NCBI GenBank assembly: GCA_030272155.1
Contig: CP126199.1
Coordinates: forward strand, 5,258,501-5,322,500
Reading direction: 5' to 3'
Source of the DNA: Tetradesmus obliquus
Lineage: Eukaryota; Chlorophyta; Chlorophyceae; Sphaeropleales; Scenedesmaceae
DNA length: 64,000 bases
The translations under genes and the position numbers were made by a program. Shown piece after piece: positions 1 through 12,094 of the stretch. The notes under the pieces were generated by a model that saw only the letters and a program-made list of their open reading frames with translations, was not told the origin of the DNA and did no database searches. The stretch's first letter is position 1. Each line of letters starts with the position of its first letter.

Positions 1-1334
1 AGCAGCTGATGGACGTGACAGCAGTCAGGTGCGGCGCGATCTTTGTGGAGCAGAATGCATGCATGTGGCAGCGATTGGGGGCTGCTGCAAATGTGGCGAG
101 GAATGTTGCGGCGCTGTGGTGTACTGAAGCAGAGGCGCATCGAGTGCTTGATGCTGCAGGTGCTGGTTGTAGCCGTTTTGTGTGGGCCTTGCAGCCGGGT
201 ACGTGCTGCAAGCGTTGCCTTGCATCTGAACCGCTTTCTCCCATTCCTTGCTGCACCCTTGCCTGCTTGCTATCACTACCACTCTTGACCTACATCGCTT
301 GCTCTTCTGCTGCCTTGCTGCGTGCTTTGCGCCCTGCAGCATTGCTGCACAGACTGGCAGCCCAGGCACATGCATTCTAGCCGGCGCATATGGGCCTGGC
401 GCAGAGTGGCAGCAGCATCAGGTTTTCATGTCGGGCGCCCACTGGTCGGCCTGTGCATGCCTGCAACATGGCAAGCCGCACCTGTACCGCACAGGGTCAC
501 CCGAAGCAGCAGCAACAGCAGTAGCAGATGAAGTGTGGCCGCAGGTACGGCTAAATAATCTGCGCCTTGCAGGAAAGCGTCCGCAGGCACATGCAAAGCA
601 GCATCAGCAGCAGAACGTCGCAGCAGCCTGTCAGCAATGAAGAAAAGCAGCGCACGCAGCGCATGGGATCCGCCAACATGCTTGCACTCCAGACAGGAAG
701 CACTACCACTGCAGCAGCACCGCCCATCCGCAGCTGCATTGCTGCTCCCGATGCCCCATGCTACTGTGCAGTAAGTGTGCGTTGGAAGCGAGCTTCAGAC
801 AGTGCTCTCCTCTCTATGCTGCACTTAATTGCTGCACTGTTTTTGTGCTGCTGGCAGGACTGGGCCTATCTGCACAAGGAGCACGGCCTGAGCACCTTCC
901 TAGCAGTGCGCATTGCTGACGCTCACGGCCGGCCGCTGGGCGTGCTGTGCCTGGCTTCAACTGCCACCGACGCATACCAGGAGGAGTGGTGCGTGGCCAC
1001 TGCTGCTGCTGCTGCCTAGTGTACTGTACTGCTGGTGTGCATGAGTCTAGCGCGCTGGTGGTTGTTAGCTCTTCTGTGGGACACAAAGCACTGCAGCCAT
1101 GTCACTATGGACTGTGGCCTGTCCACATGAGGGACAGGACAGGACAGGACGTGTTCTTGGGGTGCATGATGCTGCAGGAGGCAGACGCTGCTGAGCATGC
1201 CTTGCTTCGGCACAGCTCTGCCGCCCATCCGCTGCTGCTGCTCCTGCTGCTGCTGGTTGCAAAACGCAGGTGGGAGCCGCTGCTGAGCATGGTGTGCACC
1301 AGCTTGGCCAGCCTGCCTCTGCTCACCCCTTGTC

Positions 1335-1380
<46 letters not shown>

Positions 1381-4300
1381 GTCTGCTTCAACCACTGCTG
1401 TTCAGGTGGGAGCCTCTGCTGAGCATGGTGTGCACCAGCCTGGCGAGCCTGCTGAAGAGCCCCGTGATGGCCGGCCTGGCAGAGCTGGCAGGCTGCCTGG
1501 TGGACACGCGCGAGGAGTTCAGTACACTGGCCAAGGCCTTCATCCAGGTAGGTTTCTGAATAGTATGCAGGCAACATAGTAGGTGTGTTGTTGGTATCTG
1601 TGCATGGGGTAGGGTGTGCCTGGTGGACACGCGCGAGGAGTTCTCCACGCTCGCGAAAGCTTTCATTCAGGTGCGCGCTGCTGCCGCTGGGCAACACTGC
1701 GCTGGTGTTCATGCATGTGGCAGCGTGTGGCAGTGTGTGAGGAGTTCTGCTCACTCGCGAAAGCCTTCATCCAGGTGTGCTGCTGCTGCTGCTGTGTTGT
1801 GCATGCTGCCTTGACATGTGGCATGTATACATGTGTTAGTGAGCAGGCGCATGGCGATGTGCTGCCAGCCATGCTGCAATGGCTGTTCCCTGCATATGCC
1901 AGTGCCTGCTTTTCCTTTCTATCCCTTCCTCTCACCTTTTGCCGTGCCAACGCCGCGTATTGTTGATGCCGCAGGGCTCGGCAGCACTTGTGGAGGCGGT
2001 CACCAATGTGCGTGTGGAAGTGAAGCTGGGCCTGCTCAGTCCGGATGCACAGCACGTGCTCATGCTGTACATGACGCACCAGGAGCCTAGCGGTACGTAA
2101 CAGCTGTTAACATGTTACATAACGCATTATGTTTGAGGGGACACAGCATGTGCTGGTGCTACAAGCTGCGTAGGTGTATTTATGTGTGCTGCCGCTGACT
2201 GTGTTGCTAAAGCTCTGCTGTTGTGCAGCCGGCAGCATACCCAAGCACTGCAGGTACACTGCGCATCTATTGACAGCTGTCACTTTGAATTGTGTTACAT
2301 TTCTGTTACTTTTCCTGCAGGCGCCACCATGTCCTTCTCGCAAGGCTCTGTGGGCCTGTTTGACGAGGAGTCCAGCAGCTTGCAGTGCGGCACCAGCAGC
2401 AGCGGCGGCTGGCGGCCGCTGCTGACCACGCGCGTGTCAGCTGCAGACAGCATGCTGTCCACGGCCGTGCAGATCGAGGGCGCATGCTTCCTGTGCGACA
2501 CCGCTGCTGCGTTCACAGAGGTGTGTTTGGGCAACCCAGTTGCTTACATTGTGATTTAGCCATGATCATGCCAAACACCAGATTATGTGGCTGTGCAGCA
2601 AGCTGCACATCATTTGCAGAGAACGTGCTGCAGCACTATGCATCGCTGCAACGCGCACACATCTCAGAATCGCATCACACTGACACTTCGCGTGCCACCT
2701 GTACCCTGAGTCTTCACTTGTGCTGCTATTCAGTGCCGCACACATCTCAGAATCGCATCACACTGACACTTCGCTTGCCACCTGTACCCTGAGTCTTCAC
2801 TTGTGCTGTTATACAACTACATGCTTGTGCTGTGTGCTGTATGCAGGGCGCGATTCCTCCCGCGGACGACATGTTCACCGGCAGCCAGGAGCCAGTGCGC
2901 AGCATCGTGGTCATCCCGCTGCTGGGCTCCTCCTCCGCCTTTGGCGGCGTGTATGTGACGCACAACGAGCCCAGCAGCTTTGCTGAGAGCAAGGCCACCA
3001 TCGTGGAAGTGTCCTCGCTGCTGCAGTCGCTGCTGCTGCAGGGGCTGGTGGCGCCGCCGCAGGACTGGGAGGTGCTGGTGCAGCAGGTGCGGTTTTGGCT
3101 GTGGCGTGGCTGTGCAGGTCTTTTTGGTTTAGGGCTGATGGTTGAGGGTTTAGGGCGGGCGGACATGTGCTGCAGGGGCTAGTTGCGCCGCCGCAGGACT
3201 GGGAGGTGCTGGTGCAGCAGGTGCGGTTTTGCGGGTAGGCGGGGTTGGGGTTTAGGGTGGTAGATTGGGGGTTTAGGGTGGTTGAAACATGTGCTGCAGG
3301 GGCTGGTGGCGCCGCCGCAGAACTGGGAGGTGCTGGTGCAGCAGGTGCGGTTTTGCTTGCAGGAGGGCAGCAGCAGTTGTGCTGCAGGGGCTGGGAGGTG
3401 CTGGTGTTTGCTGACGCCCGGCTGCTTTGCTCGTGCACAGTAAAGGGTTCAAGACGGCGCATGCAGCTTGCATACATGCTCTGCAAGCACCAGGATAGCC
3501 TCCCTGCACGCGGATCGTGCCCTTCCTTGGCGGCGTTTTATGCAGTTTCATCTCACCAGCTGCTGCTGCTGCTGTTGTCTACTTCCGCCTTGTTTCATGC
3601 AGGGCCATGTGTCCAGCAGCCAGTGCATCGCACAGCCGCGGCGGCTGTCTGGCTGCGGCAGCGGCAGCTACAGCGGCAGCCTCTCCAAGTCGCAGCAGAG
3701 CTTCTCAGGCAACATGCTGCAGGTGGGTGGGCGTGTGTCAGTTCAGCATCTGTTACATCTGTCGGGCTGCTGCTGCTGCTGCTGCTGCTGCTGTGTGTGA
3801 ATTAGGAGCAGGTGATGTGATGAGCATCACCGGCGACATGCTGCAGGTGGGCCGCAGGGCTCATCAACAGCTGAATACCTGTGCTGCAAATCAAGTCAAG
3901 TTGTGTGCAGTAAAGTTACGCGCTGGTGTGTTGTTCTGTGGTCCTGCATGAGCAGCAGCTTGAACATGATCATTGAACGCTGACACCGAACATTGCTACT
4001 GCTCTGCTGCCGTTTCTGCCGCAGATGCTGCAAGCCGAGGTGAAGCAGTATGGCAAGCGCAGCAGCGGCAGCAAGCACGGCGACGACTACATCACCGACC
4101 TGCAGCTGATACGGCTGCTGGGGCGGGGCGGCTTTGCCAACGTGTACGAGGCGCGCTGGCAGGGCTGCCAGACAGCCGTCAAGGTGTGTATTTCATTTTT
4201 ATTTTTTACAGATACATGGTTCTACGCATGATGTGCGCTCACACAGCCTTCACCCCGCTGGTGCTCATGTTGATGAGGCTTGAACTTTCTGGCTGTGCAC

Positions 4301-7300
4301 GCGCTTCTTCTTGCGGCACGCGCTTGAGCATGGCCCTGGCACAGCAAAGGTTACAGGTGCTGCATCGTCTGGAACTGCGGCCAACTTGGTGCTGCTGCTG
4401 CTGCTGCCAGGTGATGTACGTGCCGCAGCGGCTGCGCAGTCTGATGAAGGCCGCTATGGAAATGGCCATGACAGAAGCACTGAGCCACCCCAACATCGTG
4501 CGCACCTTTGCGTGCCTGTCAGACCTGGTGGAGGAGGCAGGTGGGCAAAATAACAACAAAAGTAACAACATAACATTGTAGTAACACAGTTTGGAGATGG
4601 CCATGACAGAAGCACTCAGCCTTTGCGTGCCTGTCAGACCTGGTGGAGGAGGCAGGTGGGCAAAATAACAACAAAAGTAACAACATAACATTGTAGTAAC
4701 ACAGTTTGGAGATGGCCATGACAGAAGCACTCAGCCTTTGCGTGCCTGTCAGACCTGGTGGAGGAGGCAGGTGGGCAAAATAACAACAAAAGTAACAACA
4801 TAATCTTGTAGTAACACAGTTTGGAGATGGCTATGACAGAAGCACTCAGCCTTTGCGTGCCTGTCAGACCTGGTGGAGGAGGCAGGTGGGCAAAATAACA
4901 ACAAAAGTAACAACATAACCTTGTAGTAACACAGTTTGGAGATGGCCATGCCAGAAGCACTCAGCCTTTGCGTGCCTGTCAGACCTGGTGGAGGAGGCAG
5001 GTGGGCAAAAAACAACAAAAGTAACAACATAACATTGTAGTAACACAGTTTGGAGATGGCTATGCCAGAAGCACTCAGCCTTTGCGTGCCTGTCAGACCT
5101 GGTGGAGGAGGCAGGTGGGCAGGCATATGACAACAACAAATTTAACAAGTTAGCAACGCATAACGTCAACAGCGATGTGGCAGCGGTCTTTTAGAGCGTC
5201 ATGCAGTTGCTGCGGGCTACTGCAAGCATCGTAGTCGGGTGGGGCGCAACCAGCAAGCATCATCACTGCTGCTAACCCAAAGCTGCTTCAAAGCCCCTGC
5301 TTCAAGTCCATGTGCCTAACTGATTGATCCCTGCCACTTGCTGTATGGCCCCTCTCTCAATACTGCTGGCATTCTCCCGCCCGTCCTGTCGCGCAAAAAT
5401 ACCATCCCCAGGTTGCCGCGAGTCGTCCGCGCCGACGCCGAGCAGCATCCGCTATCGGCGGCTGCGCGCCGGCGAGGTCGACGACGAGTTCGAAAGTGTG
5501 ACCACCTGCAACCTTATTGTCATGGAGCTGTGCCGCATGGGCAACCTGAGGCAAGCCCTCAACAAAGGGCTGTTGCATAAGCAGGTCGGCCCGGGGCGGC
5601 TGACTGTGCGCATTGAGCTGCTGCTGCTGGTGAGCGCGCGAGTGTGTCGGGATTAGGCCGTGTATGCACTGCAGCAATGCATGATGGCGCATGGCTAGGA
5701 CGTGGGTGGTGTGGGTGCATGAGCGGCGGCTGACAGTGCGCATGGAGCTGCTGCTGCTTGTGAGCTCGCGAGTGTGTGTGCCTGTTCAGGCTGCAGGATG
5801 CAGTGCAATGCTCTGCAGCAACGTTTGATGGCGCATGGCAGGGACGTGGATGGTGTCGCTGCATGAGCATGCCTTTGCACTGCATACAGCTGCAGCAACA
5901 GACGATGACTCGCGGTTGGGTGCCCGCACAGCGTAGTGTATGATGTGTGCTGTGGGCACTGCCTAAGGCACATCAGGTGGATGTTGACGGCCAGCAGCTG
6001 GCTCGTCATATCAGCAGCCACCCCACTGCACAGCACACACAAACCAACAACAGTGCCGTTACTACACAGCTGCCGCTGCTGGGCATCACGCGCGGTTGCA
6101 GCACTTGCTCAACAATTTCAACAACAAGTTCACTTACCTATCTACCTCAAAACCAACCCAACAATAACTCACATTCTTCTGATGCTGCAGGTGCTGCTTG
6201 ACATCGCACGTGCGCTGGAGCACCTGCACACGCTCAACATCATGCACTGCGACGTCAAGAGCAGCAACATCTTCTTGCAGCACACCAGCGGCGGCAAGGG
6301 CTTCGTGTGCAAGCTGGCAGACTTTGGCCTGGCCAAGTTGATCGGGGAGGACCGCATGTGCCTGACCAACCACAGCGTCAGCGGCACCATCACAAATCTG
6401 GCCCCGGAGCGCATGCTGGTGCGTGTGGGTAGGGTAGATGGGGAGGCAAGTTTTTGTGTGTGCATGTGTGCGTGCTGAGTGGCTTGTGAGTGCTGTTATT
6501 ATCCTTGAGGGATGCGGCAGGCGTGTGCGTGGCTTGCCTGCGTTGCAAGGACCCTCGCGGTGTTTTCATTTTGTGATGACCGAACATAGCTGTGGAACAC
6601 ATCACATATTAATATAGAACCCTGAGACCTGCTGTGCAGGTTTCGACCGCAGCTGTGGCTGATTCCGTCTTGCCTCTTCTGCCTGGCATTCCGCCCTCAG
6701 GGCGACAAGATCACGCCTCCACACTCGACCTGCTGCATCTTCTTCTTCTTCTGCTGCTGCTGCTGCTGCCGCCGTGCATTGCAATCGCGTTTTCCCCCAG
6801 GGCGACAAGATCACGCTGGCCGCAGACGTGTTTGCATTCGGGCTGCTCATGTACACCGTGTTCACCGGCCAGGAGCCATACACAGGCATGACCCCCGCAG
6901 ACATCGTGTCAAAGTGAGTGCTGCGTGCACAGAGACATTGCAACCTTCAAAGCATGCAAGGGTAGCAGCGATTGTGACTAGGATGTTCGTGGGTGCCGAG
7001 CAAGTTGCTGCTGTATGGGTGCTGCAATGGCGCTTGCATCAAACCCGCAGCGCAGACAGCCACTGCACAGGCGTCTTCAGGAACTGTGCACGCCGCCAGC
7101 GCACACACCAATGCGCGCACTATCGACAGTTTAAATGTGCGGGGCCGCCAGCTAACATCCATCCTCGCCTGCTGCCTGCTGCGTCCTGCGCCATGCTGTG
7201 TTTTGTTCTGCTGCGCGCAGGGTGTGCGAGGGCTTCAGGCCGCCACTGCCAGCGGGCATGCCTGCGGCCTATGCGGAAGTGCTCAACTGCTGCTGGGCAC

Positions 7301-7879
7301 ACGAGCCTGCAATGAGGCCCCGCATTGACCTAGTGGTGCAGCAGCTGCAGGTGCGCTCCCTGAACAGCACAGGATTTAGGGTTTGGGTTTAGGTTTAGGT
7401 TTGCGCGCGCAGGGTTTAGGGCGCACAGGGTTTGGATTTGGGCGCATGAGCCCGCAATGAGGCCCGGCATTGACCTAGTGGTGCAGCAGTTGCAGGTGTG
7501 TGTGCAAGGGGCCCTCCATTTGATTGCTTGATATGTATGATGTTATAGTGTCATGCAGCGTGAGAGACGTGTGCACCAGCAGCTGCAGGTGGGCCTGCAT
7601 TCTGGGGCTTGCCCCGTGCTGCATTGCTGCAGCAGCAGGTGCGTTGGCGTATACAGGCGTATGTACCATGCGTGCATACATTTGCGGCAGACTGGACACG
7701 GCTGAAATTCAAAATTCAAGCGCTGGCATGCAAGTGTGCTGCAGTAGTCGCAGCTGATGCAGCCGTGCTGCGTGATGGCATGTTGCCTACTTCTGACATC
7801 TGCTGCTGCTGCTGCTGCTGCTGCTGCCGTCTTGTGCCTGCAGGTGCTGCTGCTGCAGGCGCGCACCGCGCGGCAGTGA
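1..7879 (+). CDS. GAF-domain TKL-type protein kinase (5'-truncated by window edge)
   Basis: Predicted serine/threonine kinase of the tyrosine-kinase-like class with two upstream GAF-like sensor domains. Exons, all in phase: <1-198, 381-544, 573-770, 858-988, 1406-1547, 1975-2092, 2321-2520, 2847-3086, 3603-3722, 4025-4183, 4411-4540, 5412-5629, 6191-6418, 6801-6913, 7221-7350, 7844-7879 (TGA). The first GAF-like region spans the first four exons (GVLCLAST core); the second lies in 2321-3086 (FGGVYVTHNEPSSF). The kinase starts in exon 4025-4183 with P-loop GRGGFANVYEARW and the VAIK-type lysine in TAVK. Exon 6191-6418 carries the catalytic loop HCDVKSSN, DFGLAKL and the APE equivalent LAPERM; exon 6801-6913 has ADVFAFGLLMY. 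The HRD arginine is Cys, so it is a non-RD kinase. GAF ligand and substrate are not readable. The 5' end of the gene lies outside the window. Several introns hold copies of the neighbouring exon. The fold call is firm; the subfamily is inferred. Confidence 0.85.
1264..1775 (+). repeat. Exon-5 fragment copies on both sides of kinase exon 5
   Basis: The live exon is 1406-1547. At about 1267-1317 there is a copy of the 3' splice site plus exon head; at about 1615-1670 and 1728-1775 there are copies of the exon tail followed by GT donors. The head copy differs from the live exon at three positions, all synonymous. The first tail copy encodes the same 18 residues (ending STLAKAFIQ) with seven altered codons, all synonymous. 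The second tail copy is shorter and changes two residues (FCSL for FSTL). Confidence 0.85.
2657..2810 (+). repeat. Two-copy intronic tandem repeat, about 82-bp period
   Basis: In the intron before kinase exon 2847-3086, a block starting ACACATCTCAGAATCGC and ending in TCTTCACTTGTGCTG occurs twice almost unchanged. Unlike the other repeats in this gene, it shows no exon match. Confidence 0.75.
3050..3350 (+). repeat. Exon-8 tail plus donor copies with TTTAGGG-like spacers
   Basis: The end of kinase exon 2847-3086 (GACTGGGAGGTGCTGGTG, then CAGCAG|GTGCGG) is repeated at about 3170-3228 and 3290-3350 inside the downstream intron, each time with its GTGCGG donor. The spacers contain GGTTTAGGG motifs. 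A further short echo (GGGAGGTGCTGGTG) lies near 3390-3405. Confidence 0.85.
4541..5125 (+). repeat. Five 115-bp tandem copies of exon-11 tail plus donor
   Basis: The intron after kinase exon 4411-4540 starts with GTGGGCAAAATAACAAC. Five tandem units then begin at about 4591, 4706, 4821, 4936 and 5050. Each contains a shortened exon piece (GAGATGGCCATGACAGAAGC, then CCTTTGCGTGCCTGTCAGAC and GTGGAGGAGGCAG) followed by the same GTGGGC donor. The units are nearly identical, so expansion was recent. Relative to the live exon, each unit lacks the middle part encoding HPNIVR. Confidence 0.92.
5590..5870 (+). repeat. Exon-12 tail and intron-start copy
   Basis: The end of exon 5412-5629 (CGGCTGACTGTGCGCATTGAG, CTG run, GTGAGC) and about 115 bp of the following intron recur at about 5725-5867, including GTGAGCTCGCGAG and the downstream TGATGGCGCATGGC block. 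The copy extends from exon into intron, so it arose from genomic DNA or pre-mRNA rather than from spliced mRNA. Confidence 0.85.
6694..6718 (+). repeat. Acceptor plus exon-14 head copy
   Basis: CCTCAGGGCGACAAGATCACG at about 6696-6716 duplicates the 3' splice site and first codons of kinase exon 6801-6913 (CCCCAGGGCGACAAGATCACG), about 100 bp upstream of the real acceptor. It is an exact 15-base exon match in the upstream intron. Confidence 0.75.
7370..7500 (+). repeat. Telomere-like TTTAGGG motifs and exon-15 tail copy
   Basis: About 7373-7437 is rich in GGGTTTAGG/TTTAGGG-like units. It is followed at 7440-7495 by a copy of the end of exon 7221-7350 (GAGCCCGCAATGAGGCCC through CAGCAGTTGCAG) with a GTGTGT donor. 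In the kinase frame the copy has five codon changes, four of them synonymous. Confidence 0.8.
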
Positions 7880-8364
7880 CGCCGGCCACACTGCCGTGTG
7901 GTTGCGCCTTGTGTGCTGGTGCACATGACAAGTTCAGCAGCGGCGTTCTACAATGCAACGGATGTGTTGTGGCCCGGAATGTCTCTGTTGCCGGACCATG
8001 CACACCATCGGAGCTCCGTGTGAAGCTCTTTCTTGTGCAACTTGTGTCCACTGCTCTGTCTAGAAGCACTGCCGTAGCAGCCAGCAGGGAACAGGGCGGG
8101 CGGCGGCCAAACAGCTGCTTGGGTAGGCACAATGGGGGCTGAGGGTGTGCCGGCGGAAGCCTGCTGGGCTGTGGTTGTTAGTAACACACTGTTATAACTG
8201 CTCTCACTGTCACAACCCATGCATGCACCCCCGGGGCTGATTTATTGAATGCGACTGGTATGCATGCAAACAAACAATGCATGAGGTATGTGTGACTTGT
8301 CTTTTGGTGGCTGGCCTCAGCAGCATGATGTGTTGGAGGTGTGCTGCTACAGGCTTGTGGGTGT

Positions 8365-8384
8365 GATGTAATGTGTGATGTAAC
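8365..8384 (+). terminator. Candidate poly(A) signals (TGTAA x2) for the kinase
   Basis: Two TGTAA pentamers, the usual green-algal polyadenylation signal, lie 12 bp apart about 490 bp after the kinase stop. The assignment rests on motif and position only. Confidence 0.35.
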
Positions 8385-11300
8385 GTGGTAGCACAGCGCA
8401 ACTGCTGCTGCTGCGGCGGCGGCGGCGGCGGTGTAGGATAAGTTGCGTTGTTGCCATACAATCACTGGCCACTTTCTCAGCAGTAGTGGCAGCAGAGGCG
8501 CATGCTGCATGGCACATGTGGGGCGCCACAGCCTTGTGCTGCATGTGTGTGTATGTATGTGTGCTTGGAAAGACTTGCGTACACACCTGCACTGCATGTT
8601 ATTTGTTGTGTTGAACCCCGAAGCTGAGCTGCACCTTGTGCTGCAAAGGCTTCCCATTGCGTGACTCTAGGACAGCAGGAGCAACATGTGATGCGTTGAT
8701 GTCTGCGGTTGTGCTAAAGTGCTGAAGCATGTGCAGCTGTTTCGTGCACATACACACACACTCGATCCAGTTCTGCTTTTACTTGTCCAACCAGCTGCAG
8801 GCGCAGAGCAGGCTCCGACGACAGTAGCATCAGCCAACATTGTCAGTAACTGTTACTAACCGTTACTAACTGTTACAATTGTTACGAGTTGAATGCATTG
8901 GCGGCGGGGTGCCGCTGCAGTTCCTGCACGCTCTGCTGTGTGTCGCTATGCGTGGCTTGCTCTGCCTGGAGCATTTGAGGCGCATCTTTTTTGCTGCAGG
9001 TTACACGTCTGCTGCATGCATGTTGTTGTGCAGGTGCTGCTGATGCATGCATGTGGTTGTGCAGGTGCTGCTGCTGCTGCTGCTGCGCAGATGCGGTGGA
9101 AAGTGTGCAGCAGCCTTGCTGCTGGGCGGTGGCACGGCAGGCAGTGGCTTCCGCTGCTTGCGGCTGCCCCGCTGCGATAGTTGTATGGTTGTCAGTATAC
9201 AGCGCTTTTTATCGGCAGCAACAGCAGAGGAACGGGGTCCCGGGTGAGGCTGCTGCCGCTGCATCCTTTGTCCTCTTCAGGCGGCTTCACGCGTAGCTTG
9301 GCAACTGGGATGGGATGGGGGCTGGGGAAAAAAAAATCGAAATCACATACAAATTGTCGTCAGTGCCGGCGAGCTCGTTTGTTTTCGGCTTTGACAGGGG
9401 CGGGCACACAGGCTTTGAATCAGTATAGTATGCTGTGCGCAGCTTGTTGGGTTGGGTTGACAACCAGCTCTCAGACTAGAGCAATGGTGTGGTCCGTGGT
9501 TGCTTTGTTACTTGTGCCGCAGGCGCCCGGCAGCGACTGTCGAGACATGCACACCAGGAGAACGGTGTCGTGTTGTTTTGGGGTGTGTGCAGCACACGGG
9601 TTTTGCGGCTAGTTGAAATTCTGTGGAGAATGGTCGCACTGTGCATGTCAGTGGCGTGATTATTCCTTCAGCTATCTTGTGCTCCTGTTGCTGCTGTCGC
9701 GTTATGCAGCATTTCTCAACTTGCACCATTACGCCAGCGCAGCGTCCTGGGCTAGTATGTGCCAGCTGTGCCAACATCGCCGAGACGGGCTGTAGTCAAC
9801 TCTGGTCAAAGATCGGCTTGGTGGTCAACCCTGGTTAAAGTTTGATTTGGGGTCAAGAGAGCTTGCAAGGGTGTTGATGGCTGGCAGGGGTTGCAGGAGG
9901 CTTGGGGGCCTCAGGTCATGGACAACAGCCTGCTGAACCATGCTTGTGTACGCTTCAGGAATTGAGCTGCATGCATTCAGCCCAGTACTGTGCTCAGGAG
10001 TGCGGTCAGCAGCAGCGAAGCACAAGCACCTGCCGCAGGCAGCAGCACAATGGACCTGCAAGTGCGGCATGAGGCTCGTCAGCCTGCTGATGCCTGCGCT
10101 GTGTTTCGTGTGTTTTGTGGAGCGCGCGCGCGTGCACAGCGCTTGTTGTGAGTGGGCCTACTAGGGCACCTGTTCACATGCGTGTGCATGTGGCTGCATG
10201 CCATGTTTGCACTGTTGCACAGTTTTCCACTGCGCAGCTCACCAGCATAGGGCAGCAGCAGGAAGCCGCAGGTGTGGTGCTGTTGGTTATACTTTTGCTA
10301 TATCAGGTGTGCGGCAAGGCCTCGGGACAGTACAGCCGACTGCTTAGTACTCTGTTGTTATATTGCAGCGCAACTGACCAGGTGCTGAGGGGATGGCAAT
10401 TGTTTTTGTCTGTCCAATTGCGGCTGCTGGCTGTTGCTTAGCTGGCTTTGTGAGTTGTGGAGGGACACTGTAGTGCGTGTTTTGATCAAAGAGCCTTCAT
10501 AGTTGCGTATGCTTCTTTTCTGCATTAGTTTCACAATCAACATAGAGGCACAGCTCAATCGCACGAAGCATGGACCGCGTCAGAACAACGGTGGTTGTGT
10601 CGTGTTTGGGGCATTCGTGACGTTGTAAGCTGCCACGCAGCGTGACAGTGAACTGTGGTAGATCTGCCTCCTTGCAACATAGTGCGGCGGCAGATCTTCG
10701 CGACGGTATTTAGTTGAAATGCTTTGCTCCCCATCATGTTTGGAGCCATTGTGCTGTGGTACCTGACATCGAGTTGGGACGGGGCTGGGCTCAGCAATTC
10801 CACAACTCAAGGGTTCTGCGTGTTGTGTCTGTTCCGCGGGCATCTGCTCCACCAGTGACGCAAGGTTGCGACAGCGCTGTTCCGGTTGCAGGTTGCCGTT
10901 TTCGATTAGGCTATGCACAGCACCGTGCTTTTTGTCAACAGGGGGCGCGCAGCTGCTGATGTACGCGTGTACAGTAATGCAGCTTCAAGGTGCACTAACT
11001 GCTAGCTCTTGGGGGTGGTACTGCTGTTTCAAATTGCCTGGCGGGGGGCATTGCAGCTGCAGCTGCAGTGCCTGTGTTATCCCAAAGTGTTTGCTGGTTG
11101 AGTGGTCGGTGCAGCAAGGCAGCAGCTTGGCTGCAGAGGAAATAGGTTTGTTGGCATGTGCATGCTTCCTGTGCGCACTGAGCTGTCATTTGTTGGTGTG
11201 TGCAACTTGTGGCAGCGCTACCAGTGTGACGTTGAAGTTTTGTGGCGGCCGCCCCCTAAGCCAGACGCGGGCAGGAGCAGCTGCTGCTGCTGCTGCTGCT

Positions 11301-12094
11301 GCTATGAGGGCTAGGATTAAATGACGTTTCAACCCACGTGTACATTTGTCGCGCCCTTGACAAACTCAACGGTGTTGATGAGCGTTGAAGGGTACATGCT
11401 GCCCTTGTGTGGTTCGCCTTGGCAAGGCTGCAATGTTGCGTCAGGTCTTGCAGTGTGACCGTCACGGCCCTGGCGTCTGCAGCAGCCAAAAGAGGCTTGG
11501 CAGTCACCTGCAGGGTGTGTGGTGGTCGATTGGCTGGCAGTCTCGAGAGCTCTTGCAACTGTGTCCGACAACGGCGTTGCATAGTGTGCAGTGAGGGGAC
11601 GCCATCATGATGTAACACAACCCGGTACACTTGCACTGCCCATCATTCAGCGTGTGTTTAAGGGTGTAGGCATAAGAATGCTTGTTACAGTTGGTGTCAA
11701 GCAAAAGCATATGCAAAGTGCAATGCAAGGCCACCACCAGAAGAAGAGGATGCCTAGCAATGTGAACCGTCAAAGCGCCTGAAGTCCCGGCACGCGCACC
11801 TGAAGGATGGCGTCGCTGTGTTTGCGAGTTATTGTGTGTGGAGCTCTGCCTCGAGGCGCCATAAAAACTGAGCAGTTGGTCTGCAGCACATGTATTGGCA
11901 TTTGCCAAGGTTTCATGCTTGACTGGTGCCAGAAGCATACCGGCGCCTCCTGGGCGCTAACCCCTGCAGTGTCAGTGGCTGCGTCCGACTTTAAAGAACA
12001 ACCCTAAACCACCACAACACCTGCAACTGTGCTATAATCGTCGGTCAACTGAAGGAACACGCACCTGCTGCACCTGCAACGTTCTTGAATGCTC

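Noticed and set aside
8890-9250. ORFs between the kinase and OPT genes as an extra gene
   Set aside because: No motif, no consistent exon chain, and composition dominated by CTG runs.
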